NCBI GenBank assembly: GCA_037189985.1 | Contig: JBBCJX010000013.1 | Span: forward strand, 1-64,000 | Length of the DNA stretch: 64,000 nt | From: UBA2031 sp037189985 | Lineage (GTDB): Bacteria; Pseudomonadota; Gammaproteobacteria; Pseudomonadales; Moraxellaceae | Direction of reading: 5' to 3' | Shown: positions 39,459-48,417 of the stretch, one piece after another | How the letters are laid out: every line of letters starts with the position of its first letter | How positions within the stretch are numbered: position 1 is the first letter of the stretch | Notes under the pieces: generated by a model | Databases searched by the model: none | What the model was told of the DNA's origin: nothing | What the model saw: the letters and a program-made list of their open reading frames with translations, nothing else | Program-made: the position numbers and the translations under genes

Positions 39459-40951
39459 TGAACATGAAGCAGCGCTGGAATCGTCTGGTGCAGGCGGTTT
39501 CTTTTTCTGAGAGCACCGGGAAGAAGGCCGAGGTGGCCACTCGCGCCCGTGCTACCGGCATGACCTGGGCGGGCATGCAGCGCCTGCCCAATCCTGATCC
39601 TGTGCTGCGCAAGCTCCGGCGAAACATAACGGCCTATCGTGACCTGCTGACCGATGCACAAGTGGGCGGCTGTGCGCGCCGCCGTAAAGCGGCCGTGACT
39701 TCGCTGAGCTGGACGCTGGATCGCGGGCAGGCCAGCGCACGCGGATTCAAGAGCATGCAGGACATGCTGGCCGAGCTGGATCAGCTCACCATCATCAAGG
39801 AAATGCTGAACGCCTCGCTGTTTGGCTACCAGCCTCTTGAAATCATGATGGGAACGTCGCCCTCGTTTCACTATCCCAAGGAAGTGATCGGCAAGCCGCC
39901 TGAATGGTTTGCCTTTGACGAAGAAAACCGCCTGCGCTTTCTAGCTCAGGATGCTGGCCACGATGGCGAACTGGTGGACATGGACCGGTTCGTCCTGGTG
40001 CGGCAGGACGCGAGCTATGACAACCCTTACGGCATCGCCGATCTCTCGCGGTGTTACTGGCCGACGCACTTCAAGCGGGGTGGCTTTGATTTCTGGGTCA
40101 AGTTCCTGGAGAAGTTCGGCACGCCCTGGGTAGTGGGGGAATACCCCTCCGGCACGAAGGACGATGACATCGAGCAGCTGCTCATCAATCTGGAGCAAAT
40201 GGTTCAGGATGCCGTGGCCGCCATTCCGAACGACTCCAGCGTGAAGATCGTCGAGGCGGCAGGCAAAGGTGCCAGCGGCGACCTGCATGAACGTTTTCTG
40301 CGCTTCTGTGGCTCCGAGATCAGCATTGCCCTCTTGGGGCAGGACCAGACGACGCAGGCCGATGCCAATCGCGCCAGTGCCACGGCCGGCCTTGAGGTGA
40401 CGGCCGATATCCGCGACGACGATGCCGCCATGGTGGAATCCGGCATGAACAGCCTGGTGAAGCGCTTTTGGGATCGGAACTTCACCGGGCCTGCGCCAAT
40501 CTGGCGGATGTATGAAGACACGCCTGGCACCAAGGAACTGGCCACTCGTGATGCCAACCTGAAGAATGCCGGCGCACGCTTCACGCCGGCGTATTTCAGG
40601 CGTGCTTATCAGCTGCAGGACGGTGACCTGGACGAGAGCGTCCAGGAGCCACCCGTGCCTGCGGTTTCATTTGCAGAGCGTTCCGCCATACCTCCCGCAC
40701 CCACGCAGCTGCTGCCCTCCCTGGATCGGGCCGTACAGCCCGCCGGCGAAAACTGGATTGAGCAGATGCGGGCACTGATGGACCGCATCATTCAGGAAGG
40801 CGGCACGCTGGAGGATTTCCGGGAACAGCTCATGAGCCTGCATGCCGATCTGTCCCTGGATGACTATGCCAATGCGATGGCAGAGGGGTTGGCCGTTGCC
40901 TATCTGGCCGGCCGTTATGACATTGCCCAGGAGCTGACGGGTGAGCAGTGA
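39458..40951 (+). CDS. Portal protein, DUF935 family (Mu gp29-like)
   Basis: 497 residues matching DUF935. Features are MTWAGMQRLPNPDPVLRKL near residue 35, GGCARRRKAAVTSLSW, and the middle region HFKRGGFDFWVKFLEKFGTPW. It forms the dodecameric portal through which DNA enters. It follows the terminase by one base and overlaps the next gene by 11 bases. Confidence 0.92.
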   Translation: MNMKQRWNRLVQAVSFSESTGKKAEVATRARATGMTWAGMQRLPNPDPVLRKLRRNITAYRDLLTDAQVGGCARRRKAAVTSLSWTLDRGQASARGFKSMQDMLAELDQLTIIKEMLNASLFGYQPLEIMMGTSPSFHYPKEVIGKPPEWFAFDEENRLRFLAQDAGHDGELVDMDRFVLVRQDASYDNPYGIADLSRCYWPTHFKRGGFDFWVKFLEKFGTPWVVGEYPSGTKDDDIEQLLINLEQMVQDAVAAIPNDSSVKIVEAAGKGASGDLHERFLRFCGSEISIALLGQDQTTQADANRASATAGLEVTADIRDDDAAMVESGMNSLVKRFWDRNFTGPAPIWRMYEDTPGTKELATRDANLKNAGARFTPAYFRRAYQLQDGDLDESVQEPPVPAVSFAERSAIPPAPTQLLPSLDRAVQPAGENWIEQMRALMDRIIQEGGTLEDFREQLMSLHADLSLDDYANAMAEGLAVAYLAGRYDIAQELTGEQ

Positions 40952-42239
40952 TGTCAGCTACGGCTCGCTGCCGTTTCGTGAACAGATCGGGTTCTTCCGG
41001 CGCAAGCTGAATGTGCCTACCGAGGCGTGGACGGATGTTTACGCGGGCGGCCACGACACGGCATTCATGGTGGCAGGAGCCAACCGCGATGACCTGGTGG
41101 CGGATTTCCGGATAGCGGTTGATCGCGTCATTGCGGATGGCGGCACGCTCGAAGACTTCCGCCGTGACTTTGACAGCATCGTGGCGAAGCATGGCTGGGA
41201 TTACAAAGGTGGCCGCGCTTGGCGCACCCGCACGATCTACGAGACCAATCTCTTCAGTTCGTACTCTGCAGGCCGATATGAGCAGCTCATGTCGGTACGG
41301 GAAACACGGCCTTACTGGATGTACATGCACAGTGAAGCTGTGCAGAACCCGCGCCCACACCATCTCAAGTGGCATGGCCTGATCCTGCGCTGGGACGATC
41401 CTTGGTGGCAGACCCATTTCCCCATCAATGCCTGGGGCTGTCAGTGCTATGTGGTGGCATTGAGTGAAGCTGACCTGCGCCGCATGGGTAAGTCAGGCCC
41501 TGACAAGGCGCCCACCATGGAATGGGAGGATCGCCTGATTGGCCAGCGCAGTCCGGGTGGCCCGCATGTCGTGCGTGTTCCTGCCGGCATTGATCCGGGC
41601 TTTGAATACGCGCCCGGTGCATCAGTACTGTCTGCTCACGGCCCCCTGGTGCAAAGCGGGCTTGAGAAAACGCTTCGGCTGCCTGCAGGCCCAGCTGCAC
41701 ACAGTGCCTCCCAGCTGCTGGGCCTGCCCGCAGCACGCGATGCACTGAACAACCAGGTGCGTGATTTCGTGAATTCGGTGGTGAGCGACGGGCAGGCGCG
41801 CAATCGCTGGACGATGGTGGGAGCACTATCAGAATCCGTGGTGGCCGGACTTGAGGTCCGTGGTGTGCCGGCAGCCACAGCGGCAATCGTGCTGCGTGAT
41901 CAGGAAATACTTCACGCGCTGCGTGCCAGCAAACAGGCGCGCACTACGCGCGCAGGTTTGCCGGTCGGGGTCAGTCCTGATGAGCTGGCGTTGTTGCCGG
42001 GCATTCTGGCCCAGCCTGCAGCGGTGCTCCTGGATGCGGCCTCGAATACCTTGATCTATGCGTTCCGCCCGACACGGCGTGAGGCAGGCTGGTTGGCCGT
42101 GCAGGTCAATTACCGGCTGAAAACCGATGCGGGCAAAGTGGTCGTCAACTCTGTGCGCTCGGCATCGTTGGGCGAGCTGGCGGATCTGCGTTCGGGGATC
42201 GGTAGCGGGAAGCTGGTACTTCTGGAGGGAGAGCTGTGA
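40941..42239 (+). CDS. Phage minor head protein F (gp30-like) with C-terminal nuclease-like domain
   Basis: 432 residues, GTG start. Residues 1-200 are the Mu F-like head morphogenesis domain (ETNLFSSYSAGRYEQL, HLKWHGLILRWDDPWW, NAWGCQCYVVALSEAD). Residues 270-432 (DQEILHALRASKQART, SPDELALLPGILAQPAAVLLD, LAVQVNYRLK, VVVNSVRSASLGELADL) resemble the barnase/EndoU/colicin-E5/RelE-like (PBECR) domain that is fused to many F-like proteins. F is a capsid component ejected or retained with DNA; a nuclease tail may act on rivals or host. The domain call is from pattern memory, not a search. Confidence 0.85.
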   Translation: MSSDVSYGSLPFREQIGFFRRKLNVPTEAWTDVYAGGHDTAFMVAGANRDDLVADFRIAVDRVIADGGTLEDFRRDFDSIVAKHGWDYKGGRAWRTRTIYETNLFSSYSAGRYEQLMSVRETRPYWMYMHSEAVQNPRPHHLKWHGLILRWDDPWWQTHFPINAWGCQCYVVALSEADLRRMGKSGPDKAPTMEWEDRLIGQRSPGGPHVVRVPAGIDPGFEYAPGASVLSAHGPLVQSGLEKTLRLPAGPAAHSASQLLGLPAARDALNNQVRDFVNSVVSDGQARNRWTMVGALSESVVAGLEVRGVPAATAAIVLRDQEILHALRASKQARTTRAGLPVGVSPDELALLPGILAQPAAVLLDAASNTLIYAFRPTRREAGWLAVQVNYRLKTDAGKVVVNSVRSASLGELADLRSGIGSGKLVLLEGEL

Positions 42240-42358
42240 GTGCCATGGATGTACGCCACGTTCATCGTGCAGGCGATGCGTTGCACCCCCCGGGCCGGAG
42301 TTGGCGGTTTCCCGACCGCCATGGCACCCACAACCAGCTGTCATGTTAGGGGATATCA

Positions 42359-42976
42359 GTGGCTGGGGCCAGTTACCGGATTGACCTGCAGGACGGCAAT
42401 GCCCGGCGTGCCATCGGGCTGGCTGTCCGGCGCATGGACGACCCGCGCCCGCTGTACCGGCATCTTGGCGAGGGCCTGCTTCCACGCTGGAAAGCGCGGT
42501 TCGATACACAGACGGACCCGGATGGTCGGCGGTGGCAGGCACTCTCGCGTGCGTATCAGCGCCGCAAGCATCGCAATCCGGACAAAGTGCTGACACTGCG
42601 CGGCCATCTCAGGGGAACGCTGCGCTGGCAAACCGGAAACAATGAGCTGCTGATTGGCACCAACAGCAAGTACGGTGCGATTCACCAGTTCGGGGGAACG
42701 ATCACTATTCCGGCACGATCCCAGCGTGTGTCATTCCGCACCGATAGCAAGGGCGGGTTGTTGAGCCAGGCGGGTATCGGGAACAAGTTCCGCAATGCCG
42801 ACAAGATGCGCGTATTTGCCAAGGGCTCACACAAGCGGAAGCAAACACGGTGGGTAACCATGTCGGCCTACCGAATCAACATGCCCCGCCGCGCCTTTCT
42901 GGGTGTGTCCAGGGAGGACAGTCTTTACATCATTGCCGAGACTCGCGCTTTCCTGTCAGGTGCCTTCGGAAACTGA
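42359..42976 (+). CDS. Phage virion morphogenesis protein (Mu G-like)
   Basis: 205 residues, GTG start. The N-terminal part (GLAVRRMDDPRPLYRHLGEGLLPRWKARF) and TLRGHLRGTLRW...IGTNSKYGAIHQFGG match the virion morphogenesis/tail completion family. The C-terminal PRRAFLGVSREDSLYIIAETRAFL is typical. It is the last gene before late promoter element 2. A 120-base gap upstream holds only a doubtful 37-codon frame. Confidence 0.85.
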   Translation: MAGASYRIDLQDGNARRAIGLAVRRMDDPRPLYRHLGEGLLPRWKARFDTQTDPDGRRWQALSRAYQRRKHRNPDKVLTLRGHLRGTLRWQTGNNELLIGTNSKYGAIHQFGGTITIPARSQRVSFRTDSKGGLLSQAGIGNKFRNADKMRVFAKGSHKRKQTRWVTMSAYRINMPRRAFLGVSREDSLYIIAETRAFLSGAFGN

Positions 42977-43175
42977 CCCTTGGAAACGCGCCTCAGTGCT
43001 CTCAGAAAGTCCTTCTCGCCACATTCCCTCGTCCATCGTCCGATACCGGCCTCAAAAAGCATGAAAAAGCTTGTTGAACGCCTTGGCATGTCCGCTCTCC
43101 ATGTGCGGATGCACCACCACCCTGTTTTTTCCGGTTTGGGTCCCGGATTTCTGTGGTGTGCACCCATCTGAGAAG
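42977..43175. other. Gap between head assembly and protease genes
   Basis: No convincing gene. A 63-codon frame at 42980-43171 has no ribosome site and no protein-like pattern. Around 43095-43135 an imperfect stem precedes a run of six Ts, possibly a terminator for the first late transcript. Late promoter element 2 follows at 43176. Confidence 0.4.
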
Positions 43176-43200
43176 TTTTGGCCGCGGTCAAAATACTCTG
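43176..43200 (+). promoter_or_regulatory. Late promoter element 2 (head)
   Basis: TTTTGGCCGCGGTCAAAA at 43176-43193 followed by TACTCT, identical in layout to element 1. The inner GGCCGCGGTC change keeps perfect CCGCGG symmetry. It lies 69 bases before the protease gene, the place of Mu PI. Confidence 0.7.
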
Positions 43201-43261
43201 GCGTCGCGTGCTGTCACAGTCAGCCCATCCAAAGCACTCAACTTGCTGGACGGGATTGAAT

Positions 43262-44311
43262 GTGAACAAGAAACTTATTCAGGTCATGCTGCCGGGAACA
43301 TTTACGGATGTGCATGGCACCCCGGTAACGCTGACGGCCGAGGACCTCAAGGCCAGCGCAGCTGCTTACGACACCGCAAAGCACGAAGCGCCCTTCGTGA
43401 TTGGTCACCCCAAGGTGACTGATGCCGCTTACGGCTGGGCGGCTGCGGTTCATTTCTCCGAGACGAATGGCCTGGAAGTGGAGGCCATCCAGGTTGATCC
43501 CGATTTTGCGGAGATGCACAACGCTGGCCGCTACAAGAAGCGTTCCGCTTCGTTCTATCGCCCTGATTCCTCCGAAAACCCTGTGCCTGGTGTTTGGTAT
43601 CTGCGACATATCGGCTTTTTGGGAGCACAGCCGCCGTCAGTCAAAGGACTGCGGTCTGTGGAGTTCGGTGAGGGTGGTGAGGGTGTAGCTGATCTCGCCG
43701 AGTGGGATGTCCGCGTCATCACCGAAACCAATGTCCGCCTCTGGCGTGCCCTTCGCGACTGGATGATCGAGCAACGTGGCGTGGAGGCGGCTGACCGCAC
43801 TGTGCCCGAGTGGATGATCAATTCCATGCAGGAGATCGCCCAGCGCGATCCCGAGGTCTACAACAACGCCACCGCAGCCTTCGCCGAGTTTCAGGCGAAT
43901 CAGCCTGCACCCGAACCCTCTGCCCGTGAAAAAGAACTGCAGGCCGAGCTGGATCAAATACGGCAGGAGCGTGAAACCGCTGCTGAGCAGGCCCGCATCG
44001 CTGAGCACAACGCACGACAGGCCGATCAGGTGAGTTTTGCCGAAGGGCTGATCGAAGCCGGTCGCATCAAGCCGAAGCATAAAGATGCCGTAGTTGCCGC
44101 CTTGGTCGAGCTGTCCGCGCCGACGAGTGATGCCGGCGTTGTCGAATTTGGTGAAGGCGACGCACGCCTGCCTCTGTTGCCGGCCCTGCGGGAATTCCTG
44201 ACCGACCTTCCTCCTGTCGATTTCTCCGAGAAGGCCAAGAAAACCCGCGTCAAAAAACCCGACAACACCCACCCCCTGATCGCCGACGCTGAGCGCCGGC
44301 ATAACCGCTGA
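43262..44311 (+). CDS. Mu I-type protease/scaffold protein
   Basis: 349 residues. The N-terminal protease part (PGTFTDVHGTPVTLTAEDLKASAAAYD, EAPFVIGHPK, RYKKRSASFYRPDSS) and C-terminal scaffold-like coiled coil (REKELQAELDQIRQERETAAEQARIAEHNARQ) match Mu gpI, whose C-terminal part (gpZ) is the scaffold. It processes the head during assembly. The GTG start at 43262 is taken because upstream frame overlaps the promoter element. Confidence 0.88.
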   Translation: MNKKLIQVMLPGTFTDVHGTPVTLTAEDLKASAAAYDTAKHEAPFVIGHPKVTDAAYGWAAAVHFSETNGLEVEAIQVDPDFAEMHNAGRYKKRSASFYRPDSSENPVPGVWYLRHIGFLGAQPPSVKGLRSVEFGEGGEGVADLAEWDVRVITETNVRLWRALRDWMIEQRGVEAADRTVPEWMINSMQEIAQRDPEVYNNATAAFAEFQANQPAPEPSAREKELQAELDQIRQERETAAEQARIAEHNARQADQVSFAEGLIEAGRIKPKHKDAVVAALVELSAPTSDAGVVEFGEGDARLPLLPALREFLTDLPPVDFSEKAKKTRVKKPDNTHPLIADAERRHNR

Positions 44312-44322
44312 GCGAGGAAATC

Positions 44323-44787
44323 ATGTCTGCTTATTTTCAAAAGAAAACCTTGGGAGCCCTCCTGCTGTTTGCCGGGCTGCCTCACGTAACAAAGCGCCCG
44401 ATCAAGGTGGCGGCTGGCCTGGGCGTGTTGCCGCTGGGCACCGTGCTGGCCCGCTCCACGGCCGATGCCGATGTGTTGGTCGTCCTTGCGCCGGGCAGCA
44501 CGGCCGCCGGCGACAAGATCGGCACCTGCACGGTCTCCACCGGCCCTGATGTCGTGAAGGATGTTTTCGGCCCGCCGCGCCCGTCAATCCCGGTTGCTGT
44601 TCTGGCCGAGGAACTCGACACCGGCGAGGAAGCTGAAGATGAACCGCTGGATGCCACCGGCATCTGTGCACACGCCGTGCTGGCCGCTGGCGAAGTGGTG
44701 TGGCCCGACGGCATCACCAACGAACAGAAGGCGCTGGCCATCACCCGTCTTGATGCTCGCAGCATCGTGCTGGTGGAAACGGTCTGA
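44323..44787 (+). CDS. Head decoration protein (lambda D-like)
   Basis: 154 residues. Typical decoration-protein features are LPLGTVLARSTADADV early and ICAHAVLAAGEVVWPDGITNEQKALAITRLDARSIVLV at the end. It stabilises the expanded capsid. AGGAA precedes ATG 44323. It sits directly before the capsid gene, as in lambda. Confidence 0.87.
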   Translation: MSAYFQKKTLGALLLFAGLPHVTKRPIKVAAGLGVLPLGTVLARSTADADVLVVLAPGSTAAGDKIGTCTVSTGPDVVKDVFGPPRPSIPVAVLAEELDTGEEAEDEPLDATGICAHAVLAAGEVVWPDGITNEQKALAITRLDARSIVLVETV

Positions 44788-44831
44788 CGCACCCGCTGCA
44801 TCTATCCCCAGGCTGAACAGGAAAACCTGAC

Positions 44832-45827
44832 ATGAATATCAGTGATCTTTTTACCACCGTGGCACTCACCGATTCGATCAACAAGGTGCCAGTGCCTCCC
44901 ACTCTGCTTGGTAGCTCCGGGCTGTTCCAGGAAAAGGGTGTGCGCACCACGAGCATCATGGTCGATCAGCGCAATGGCCGCCTGGTTCTGGTGAAAGCTA
45001 TTGATCGTAACCAGGACCCGACACCGAAAGAGCGTGCATCACGTTCGGCGCGTACGTTTGAAATTCCGCACCTTCCCCTTGCCGGGGGGATGCTGCCGAC
45101 CGACATCCAGAATGTCCGCGAGTTTGGGCAGGAAGCGGATGAGGAAAGCCTCCAGGGACCCGCTGAAGCTATCAACGATGAGCTGGAAGAGATGAAAAAC
45201 TCGCTTGAAGCCACCCGCGAGTTCCAGCGTGTGGGGGCTATCAAGGGCGTGATCCTGGATGCCGACAACTCGGTCATTTATGACCTTTATGAGGAGTTTG
45301 GTGTTACCAAGAAAACCGAAAACCTCGCGCTCTCCAATGCAAACACCAAGGTTCGTGGTTTCTGCCAGAAGGTGGGTCGTTATGTGGATCAAAAGACGGC
45401 CGCTGCCGGTCTGCTGCTCCGCCGCCGCCGGGCGCTCTGCGGTGCAGATTTCTTCGATTCCCTTGTCGATCACCCCTCTGTGCTGGCTGCCTATCAGGGC
45501 TGGGCCGAAGCCCAGGACAAGATTGGCGGTGATGTGCGCTCCGGATTCACCTTTGGCGGCATTGAATTCATTGATGCCTCAACGGTGGTGGGCGCCACGA
45601 CGTTCGTGGCCGCCAACAAGGCGCATGTCTTCCCGGTTGCCCAAGGAGCCTTCATCACCCGCAACGCGCCGGCCAACTACAACGAAGCGGTCAATACGCG
45701 TGGCAAGCCGTATTACGCCAAGGCGGAGCCGCGCCGTATGGGTAAGGGCTATGACATGGAGGCCCAGAGCAACTCGCTGTCGGTCTGCCTCGTGCCGGAA
45801 GCGCTGCACGAACTGACGGCGACCTGA
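44832..45827 (+). CDS. Major capsid protein (lambda E-like)
   Basis: 331 residues of the Phage_cap_E family: NISDLFTTVALTDSINKVP and LGSSGLFQEKGVRTTSIMVDQRNG at the N-terminus, and KPYYAKAEPRRMGKGYDMEAQSNSLSVCLVP at the C-terminus. It forms the icosahedral shell with an HK97 fold. This is not the Mu T-type capsid, so head genes are a mosaic. Confidence 0.92.
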   Translation: MNISDLFTTVALTDSINKVPVPPTLLGSSGLFQEKGVRTTSIMVDQRNGRLVLVKAIDRNQDPTPKERASRSARTFEIPHLPLAGGMLPTDIQNVREFGQEADEESLQGPAEAINDELEEMKNSLEATREFQRVGAIKGVILDADNSVIYDLYEEFGVTKKTENLALSNANTKVRGFCQKVGRYVDQKTAAAGLLLRRRRALCGADFFDSLVDHPSVLAAYQGWAEAQDKIGGDVRSGFTFGGIEFIDASTVVGATTFVAANKAHVFPVAQGAFITRNAPANYNEAVNTRGKPYYAKAEPRRMGKGYDMEAQSNSLSVCLVPEALHELTAT

Positions 45828-45839
45828 GGCCCGGCCGCC

Positions 45840-46289
45840 ATGCACTACTGCACCCTCCAGGACATCGAGCGCGCCATGTCGCGTGTCGTGTTGATCCAGT
45901 TGTCCAATGACGATCCGGTGGCCACCGAGCCTGACGCGGATGTCCTGGAGCGGGCGCAGGTGCAAGCGGATGAGCTGATCGATGCCGCGCTGCGTGTGCA
46001 GTACCAGTTGCCAGTGGCCACCGTGCCGACCGTGGTGTCTGAAATTGCAGTCAACCTGGTGCGGCATTGGCTCTGGGCACGCCGCCCACAGGGTGACGAT
46101 GTACCCAAGGTCATTTCGGAGTCCTACAAGGCCAGCCTGAAGCTGCTGGACAGCATTCGTGATGGAAAGCTGAGCCTCGGCCTGCCCAACGGCAAGGCCG
46201 CCCCCACTGTCGGGAAGTTTCGTATGCGGGCGAGTCGGCGTCGCTTCAGTGATGCCGCACTCGCACGTCAACCGGGAGATGACCGGTGA
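45840..46289 (+). CDS. Gp36-family (DUF1320) head-tail connector
   Basis: 149 residues. Helical N-terminus (YCTLQDIERAMSRVVLIQLSNDD, VLERAQVQADELIDAALRVQYQLP) and VPTVVSEIAVNLVRHWLWARR match DUF1320/Gp36. It likely forms the adaptor ring below the portal. It overlaps the next gene by 4 bases. Confidence 0.85.
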   Translation: MHYCTLQDIERAMSRVVLIQLSNDDPVATEPDADVLERAQVQADELIDAALRVQYQLPVATVPTVVSEIAVNLVRHWLWARRPQGDDVPKVISESYKASLKLLDSIRDGKLSLGLPNGKAAPTVGKFRMRASRRRFSDAALARQPGDDR

Positions 46290-46747
46290 GCAGAACTCGC
46301 ACGCAGGCTGTGATTGACGCCGTGCTGGAAAAACTGAAAGCGGCATTCACGTCTGCGGGCGAGACCGCACCGCGCTATGCCATCGAGCTGTACCCGGATG
46401 ATCCGAGCCGCTACCGGCTGGCGCATCCGGTGGGTGCCCTCCTGGTGCGTCACCTGGCCAGCGAATACGCACCACCGCAGAACAGCGGCATGCGCCATCA
46501 ATCGCTGGTGTCGCAGCAGGCAATGCCGCAGGAACGCACGTTGATCGTGCGTGTCACGGTGATGTTCCGCCAGCTCAACGGTGCTGATGGAGTCACTGCC
46601 GTGGTGGATCAGGCATCAGATGCGCTGCATGGCGCTGTGCTGGGTGATTCACGTGGCGGCGCTTACCTGGTCGGCGATGGTTTCGAAGATGTGACCGGCG
46701 GCGTTTGGGAGCACTCGCTCGAAATCGCTGTGCCGGTGTGGTCGTAA
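46286..46747 (+). CDS. Gp37-family tail-neck protein
   Basis: 153 residues, GTG start. It contains YPDDPSRYRLAHPVGALLVRHLASEY and RTLIVRVTVMFRQLNG, the Gp37 pattern. In Mu-like phages this gene follows gp36 and is thought to complete the neck or tail terminator. Function inferred from position and family. Confidence 0.82.
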   Translation: MSRTRTQAVIDAVLEKLKAAFTSAGETAPRYAIELYPDDPSRYRLAHPVGALLVRHLASEYAPPQNSGMRHQSLVSQQAMPQERTLIVRVTVMFRQLNGADGVTAVVDQASDALHGAVLGDSRGGAYLVGDGFEDVTGGVWEHSLEIAVPVWS

Positions 46748-46854
46748 GGATTTTTAAGGGGCCATGCCCCGTTATGAAGGGCCTCTCCCTTTGTTGGATG
46801 CCCACCCGAGAACGCCCCGAGCGAGGTCGCAGTTAAGTGAGGGGGGAAGAACTA

Positions 46855-46884
46855 GAGCACGGCCGTGGCCTTCGGGCCGTGCTC
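46855..46884 (+). other. GC-rich hairpin upstream of small tail gene
   Basis: GAGCACGGCC and GGCCGTGCTC flank a 10-base loop that can also form GGCC-TTCG-GGCC. There is no T-tract, so it is unlikely to be a terminator; it may stabilise or process the tail mRNA. It lies in a 156-base gap, 19 bases before GTG 46904. Confidence 0.5.
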
Positions 46885-46903
46885 ACCACCAACGAGGTGT
46901 GAA

Positions 46904-47119
46904 GTGGCAAAGCTCGAAAAGATCACGTTGACGGCACCGCACACGCATGCCGGCGTGGAGTACCCACCAGGAACCACGCTGTATGTGAATGCGCATGACA
47001 AAGCCTGGCTGGAAAAACACGAGTGCATCGACAAGACCGGTGCACCCAAAACGGCTGCCGCTCCGGCAACCAAAACAAATGGCGCCACGGGTGCCGCTGA
47101 TGAGGACGATGCCAAATGA
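46904..47119 (+). CDS. Small tail-region protein
   Basis: 71 residues. A compact beta N-terminus (ITLTAPHTHAGVEYPPGTTLYVNAHDKAWLEKHECI) ends in an Ala/Thr/Asp-rich tail. Such proteins (DUF7210-like) precede the tail tube gene in Mu-like siphophages. GTG 46904 is preceded by GAGG; the longer frame reads through the hairpin. It overlaps the tube gene by 4 bases. Confidence 0.7.
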   Translation: MAKLEKITLTAPHTHAGVEYPPGTTLYVNAHDKAWLEKHECIDKTGAPKTAAAPATKTNGATGAADEDDAK

Positions 47120-47886
47120 AATTTTTTTCCCTTCAGGGCAAGTTCAGTCTCGCCCCGCGCCTGAGCACCGGCAAACCCGGTGCCATCGAGTGGATGGGGG
47201 ATGTTCCCGCTGGCGCGCTCAACATTTCCGGCGAGGACGAGAAGATCAAGGAATCCTGGTCGGGTGTGAAAGGCACTGCCGCGCTGTTGCCGGGCGAGAA
47301 GGAAGTCACGATTTCCCTCACGCTGAACCAAGCACTGGCCAGCAACCTGGCACTGGCACTCGGCGGCACAGTGAACAACGTGGTGGCAGGCTCGGCCACG
47401 GCAGAGCTGTTCCCGACGGGCGTAACGGCCGGCCAGGTCTTCCAGCTGGATAACAGCGACATCGCCAGCTTGGTCATCACGGACAGCGCCGGTAGCCCGG
47501 CTACTGTCGATCCCAGCAAGTACGAGATCGTCGATGCCAAGGCCGGCCAGGTGAAAATCCTGGACGTGACGGGCTTCACCCAGCCCTTCAAGGCGGCTTA
47601 CAGCTATGGCGCGGTCACGCGCATCTCCATGCTCACTGCATCAGCCAGTGACAAGTACCTCATATTCGACGGCCTCAACGTCGTGCGTGGTGCTGGCGAT
47701 CGCATGAAGTTCCGGCTCTACAAAATCCAGTTCAAGAACACGGAGGCACTGGAGCTTATCAACTCGGCCCAAGGGCAAATCACCCTGGTGGGCGAGGCCC
47801 TCATGGACCCGGTCAACGTGCTGGACCCGCTCCTGGGCGCTTACGGCCGCATCGAGCTGCTGGGCAGCAACCACAACGAGGCATAA
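47116..47886 (+). CDS. Major tail tube protein
   Basis: 256 residues, beta-rich: FSLQGKFSLAPRLSTGKPG, GDRMKFRLYKIQFKNTEALELI and ITLVGEALMDP. Its size, composition and position between neck and chaperone genes fit a siphophage tube protein. It should stack as hexameric rings around the tape measure. Confidence 0.82.
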   Translation: MKFFSLQGKFSLAPRLSTGKPGAIEWMGDVPAGALNISGEDEKIKESWSGVKGTAALLPGEKEVTISLTLNQALASNLALALGGTVNNVVAGSATAELFPTGVTAGQVFQLDNSDIASLVITDSAGSPATVDPSKYEIVDAKAGQVKILDVTGFTQPFKAAYSYGAVTRISMLTASASDKYLIFDGLNVVRGAGDRMKFRLYKIQFKNTEALELINSAQGQITLVGEALMDPVNVLDPLLGAYGRIELLGSNHNEA

Positions 47887-47892
47887 CACCTG

Positions 47893-48417
47893 ATGGCCCA
47901 TCAGATCGATAGCCCGGCAGCAATGCCGGGCCAGCCCGCAGAGGACGAACTGCAGGCCCTTCACCCTGAGCAGAAAATCACGCTCGCTGGCCGCCAGCTC
48001 ACCATGCGTGAGTATGGTTTCGTGGAGGGTTTGCGGGTGAGAGCACAGCAACGGCCGTTCCTGGACGCCTTGCATGCTCTGCTAACGCGGGGCGGCAGCG
48101 AATTCACCTACGAAGCGATCCAGGACTTGCTGGCCGAGCATCATGAAGCCGTTCGGGTGATGGTGGCTCAGGCGGCCGGTGTCGAACCTGAGTGGGTGGA
48201 CGGGCTTTCGGACACTGATGGCTCAGACCTGCTGCTGTTGTGGTGGGCGGTCAATTCCGGTTTTTTTTTGCGTCGTGTGTTCAATCGCATTCATCAGGAC
48301 CTGATGCGGATAAAGCTCCTGCGCCAGACGAACCAGGATGGGCCTACATCGAGTCCATCCTTATCCGCGCCGGGCATCACCGAAGAGACCTCCCCGACTA
48401 TACCGAGCGCCAGCTGA
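47893..48417 (+). CDS. Tail assembly chaperone (G-like)
   Basis: 174 residues. PEQKITLAGRQLTMREYGFVEGLRVRAQQRPFLDALHALL is typical of the DUF6631-like chaperones. Codons GGT TTT TTT TTG at 48259-48270 form a run of nine T where a -1 shift would join the overlapping frame ending at 48557. The short product and a shifted long product would correspond to lambda gpG and gpGT. Confidence 0.8.
   Translation: MAHQIDSPAAMPGQPAEDELQALHPEQKITLAGRQLTMREYGFVEGLRVRAQQRPFLDALHALLTRGGSEFTYEAIQDLLAEHHEAVRVMVAQAAGVEPEWVDGLSDTDGSDLLLLWWAVNSGFFLRRVFNRIHQDLMRIKLLRQTNQDGPTSSPSLSAPGITEETSPTIPSAS

Noticed and set aside
42236..42349. 37-codon frame between the F and G genes (MSAMDVRHVHRAG...)
   Set aside because: It overlaps the F stop but has no ribosome site, contains Pro/Arg/His-rich sequence with no protein-like pattern, and could be chance.
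42980..43171. 63-codon frame upstream of late element 2
   Set aside because: No ribosome site, odd composition, and it overlaps a likely terminator region.
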